Part shown: piece by piece, positions 61,871 to 64,000 of the stretch
Position numbering within the stretch: the first letter of the stretch is position 1
Layout: every line of letters starts with the position of its first letter
From: Tubiluchus corallicola
Lineage: Eukaryota > Priapulida > Priapulimorpha > Priapulimorphida > Tubiluchidae
Assembly: GCA_030141605.1 (NCBI GenBank)
Contig: JAQGDQ010000104.1
Coordinates: 555,610 to 619,609 of the forward strand
Length of the DNA stretch: 64,000 nucleotides
Direction of reading: 5' to 3'
Position numbers and translations under genes: made by a program
The notes under the pieces: model-generated
What the model was told of the DNA's origin: nothing
The model's database searches: none
Seen by the model: only the letters and a program-made list of their open reading frames with translations

Positions 61871-62524
61871 CCTACTGCAAATAAAAACAACAAAAATCAA
61901 TTTCAAAATTACCATTAACATAATTATTATTAAGTAAGCTTTTCTTAGTTAATAATTAAAAATTAATCAAACTTATCAAATAAAATGCAAAATGACTGAG
62001 CATGCGCTTAGTCTACTAGGTATGAGTTACATGGCAAAATGTTTAAGAAAATGTTATCATAACAAGTAATACCTTGTCATCTTCAGTGGCACAAATTTCA
62101 AATTTGATGACTCTGTTTCTCGGTTCGTTAAAAGGACAAGCTTTTTAAGAAGTCGCGCTTATTTCAACGTTTGCGAAAAATGTTACAGAGATTTAGTAAT
62201 AAATGTGCCTCGGGTAATTAGAAAAATCATTTAAAAGTTGCGATCATTTCACACTTGGGCACTCCCAGGTACATGCAACTTTGCTTCTTTTCGTGTCATT
62301 ATTGCATAGTCAAATTAGTTTGTTAGCTATTTTGCTTTTAATTAGTTAGTTTTGCCCATAGAACTCTGCTTTACTAATTTTGTTTTCACTTCGTTTTGCA
62401 TAAATTTGCATAATTTTATTTACCATAATTGTTTGCCATTAATTTAATTTTGATCTGTTTTCCTATTCATATCTTTATTTTGTTCTAATAATATTTGCTC
62501 GCCATGCTGAAATTAGTAGACTCA

Positions 62525-62660
62525 CTATTTAGGGATGGCAGACTAGATGACCTTTTGGTCTTTCGCCATCCCACCCTTTAATCTTTGTAAATCATTGTTA
62601 TGCACTATCTATGATTGTTATTTTGCAGGCAAAAATAAATTATTATTATTATTATTATTG
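62525..62660 (+). mobile_element. LINE 3'-end fragment with hairpin
   Basis: Perfect outer stem GGGATGGC/GCCATCCC and inner stem GACC/GGTC (62532-62572), then AAATAAA and a (TTA)n tail at 62640-62659. Confidence 0.75.
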
Positions 62661-62864
62661 GGCACTCCCATTTCGAACACCCATTCTTCCACCAATGATG
62701 TTAGTTGCACACTGAAGAAAAGGGGGACATTGTCAATTTTAGTCAGAAGTATAAAAGTTTTTACAAAAAATTGGATAAATTTGTGATATTTCTGCATGAA
62801 TATTAGGTGAGCCACTGTAGTAGTAAGTAGTATTTTTTTATTTTTCTCCATAAATTTACACTAA

Positions 62865-62960
62865 TTTAACAATAAAATATTCAAAAATACAAATGAACAT
62901 GGGAGAAAGGGTGGCAAAAAACCAAAGGTTAACGAGTCAACCACCCTTCTCAGAAAGACA
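62865..62960 (-). mobile_element. LINE 3'-end fragment with hairpin (minus)
   Basis: The reverse complement has outer stem AAGGGTGG/CCACCCTT and inner stem AACC/GGTT (62907-62948). It points toward the copy at 62525, about 200 bp away. Confidence 0.65.
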
Positions 62961-63840
62961 GTAAACAAAAAGACTGAAGACTGAATTAGTTTTAACAATG
63001 CGTGCTTGCAGAAAGCCCCAATGTGTTTATGAAGTCACTAAGTCTACCAGTTATGTCATAATTTTCAAGTGAGTAGTGGCCACCACCGTGCCATAAAATT
63101 CTTACAGTAGTAATGTAGATTAGTTTTATGGATTTTTCTGTAAATGTTGTTGTTTTATCTTTCAAGTGATAACAGTAAATAAACCCAACATGCTAAATGA
63201 TGAGTCCTTTCCTTTAAGTTGACAATTAAACACGTTTTTATGCCCACCAGATTATCTTATTTTCCAATAACAGAATTTCAAAAATATGATAAGAATGACC
63301 GCATACAAGAACTTATGAAAAGTATAACAGAGATGATGCTGTAAGGTAAATGAATTCATAAAAGGTGCTAGCTAACTAAGGAATGACTGGTTAACACACC
63401 GATCACAGCCAAGACCCATGAGTTGAAATTTATGCAAGCTGTTCAGGTACAACAGCTTCAGGTATGCCATTATCATTAAACAAGGCAGACCTATTGAACA
63501 TGGTGTTGCTGACATAATGGGTTCACTATCCCTTCGTAAAGGGCCACCTACTGATCAGTGGGGCCTTCTAAGGGTGTACTGATGGCCAGTAAGAGATTCT
63601 GTGAATGTAAAATCACGAGAGTCCATTAAGAATGTTCACACAAATAAGTCGGAAAAATGCTGGAAATGCAAGCCAAATGATTAGGTAAGAAAAGAGCAAA
63701 CTACTCAGATGGATTACACATAATCCAATGTATTGAAGCATAAACTAAAAAGATGTCTGTCTTTTATCTTTTGTTTCTTGTCTCTATCTTCTTTTGAAAA
63801 TGAAAAGGCGTTACGCACTTCAACTGTTTTTATTTTACTA

Positions 63841-63904
63841 CAGTCAAACCGTTTTATAGACATTTTGTTTTGCTTAAAGTTTGGGTGCTATGCGAGTTTG
63901 ACTG
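63841..63904. mobile_element. Miniature CAGTCAAAC element
   Basis: Only 64 bp: CAGTCAAACC at one end and GTTTGACTG at the other, flanked by TA. Probably a minimal pogo-like MITE or an internal deletion of one. Confidence 0.6.
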
Positions 63905-64000
63905 TACATGATATCAGATCTGCACAAGACTGCATTGGCACTTGCCGGTGAGAAAAAAACAGCACAACATTTCAAAAGCAAATATACTAAATGTGTTGAG

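Larger units (their letters stand above)
61871..64000. other. MRRF upstream region and right-edge spacer
   Basis: Contains the MRRF promoter (unmarked), two LINE tails and one tiny MITE. Otherwise AT-rich with no recognisable gene on either strand. Confidence 0.5.

Overview
The window comes from an invertebrate animal nuclear genome: AT-rich, intron-rich, with GT-AG introns (one GC-AG), one long non-LTR retrotransposon, many short DNA-transposon relatives and microsatellites. The genes are metazoan (Eph-type ligand-binding domain, SHB-family SH2 adaptor, POMT1, NUP62, PHYHD1, MRRF, a C-type lectin). An early-branching animal such as a sponge would fit, but this is inference only. I built the gene models by hand from splice signals and reading phase. 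In the five complete spliced models every exon phase closes from ATG to stop.

Left to right: (1) 3154-6039, minus: the first four coding exons of POMT1, running off the left edge. (2) 6385-8240, plus: a 5'-truncated LINE with an intact reverse-transcriptase reading frame and a structured 3' end. (3) 10425-12074, minus: an intronless NUP62. (4) 13494-24712, plus: ten exons encoding a 574-residue type I membrane protein with an Eph-receptor ligand-binding domain, a Cys-rich segment, EGF, two Ig-like domains, one membrane helix and a tail of about 22 residues. It has no kinase and is the main discovery candidate. (5) 28090-28934, plus: a two-exon secreted C-type lectin. (6) 29581-41247, plus: an eight-exon, 1019-residue SHB-type adaptor with a C-terminal SH2 domain and three copies of an R-P-x-x-x-Y-D-x-P-W motif. 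(7) 44456-53724, plus: a ten-exon PHYHD1 dioxygenase. (8) 55085-61870, minus: a six-exon mitochondrial ribosome recycling factor.

Introns and spacers are packed with repeats. There are at least six short inverted-repeat families, most ending in CAGT next to TA. A 0.4-0.9 kb dispersed family has five intronic copies. LINE 3' ends share a two-stem hairpin with compensatory changes. One fold-back element encloses a tRNA-like Pol III promoter. There are also several minisatellites. The genes are mostly unrelated housekeeping and signalling genes rather than a pathway cluster. The Eph-like receptor, the lectin and the SH2 adaptor lie next to each other on the same strand, but a functional link is not shown by the sequence.
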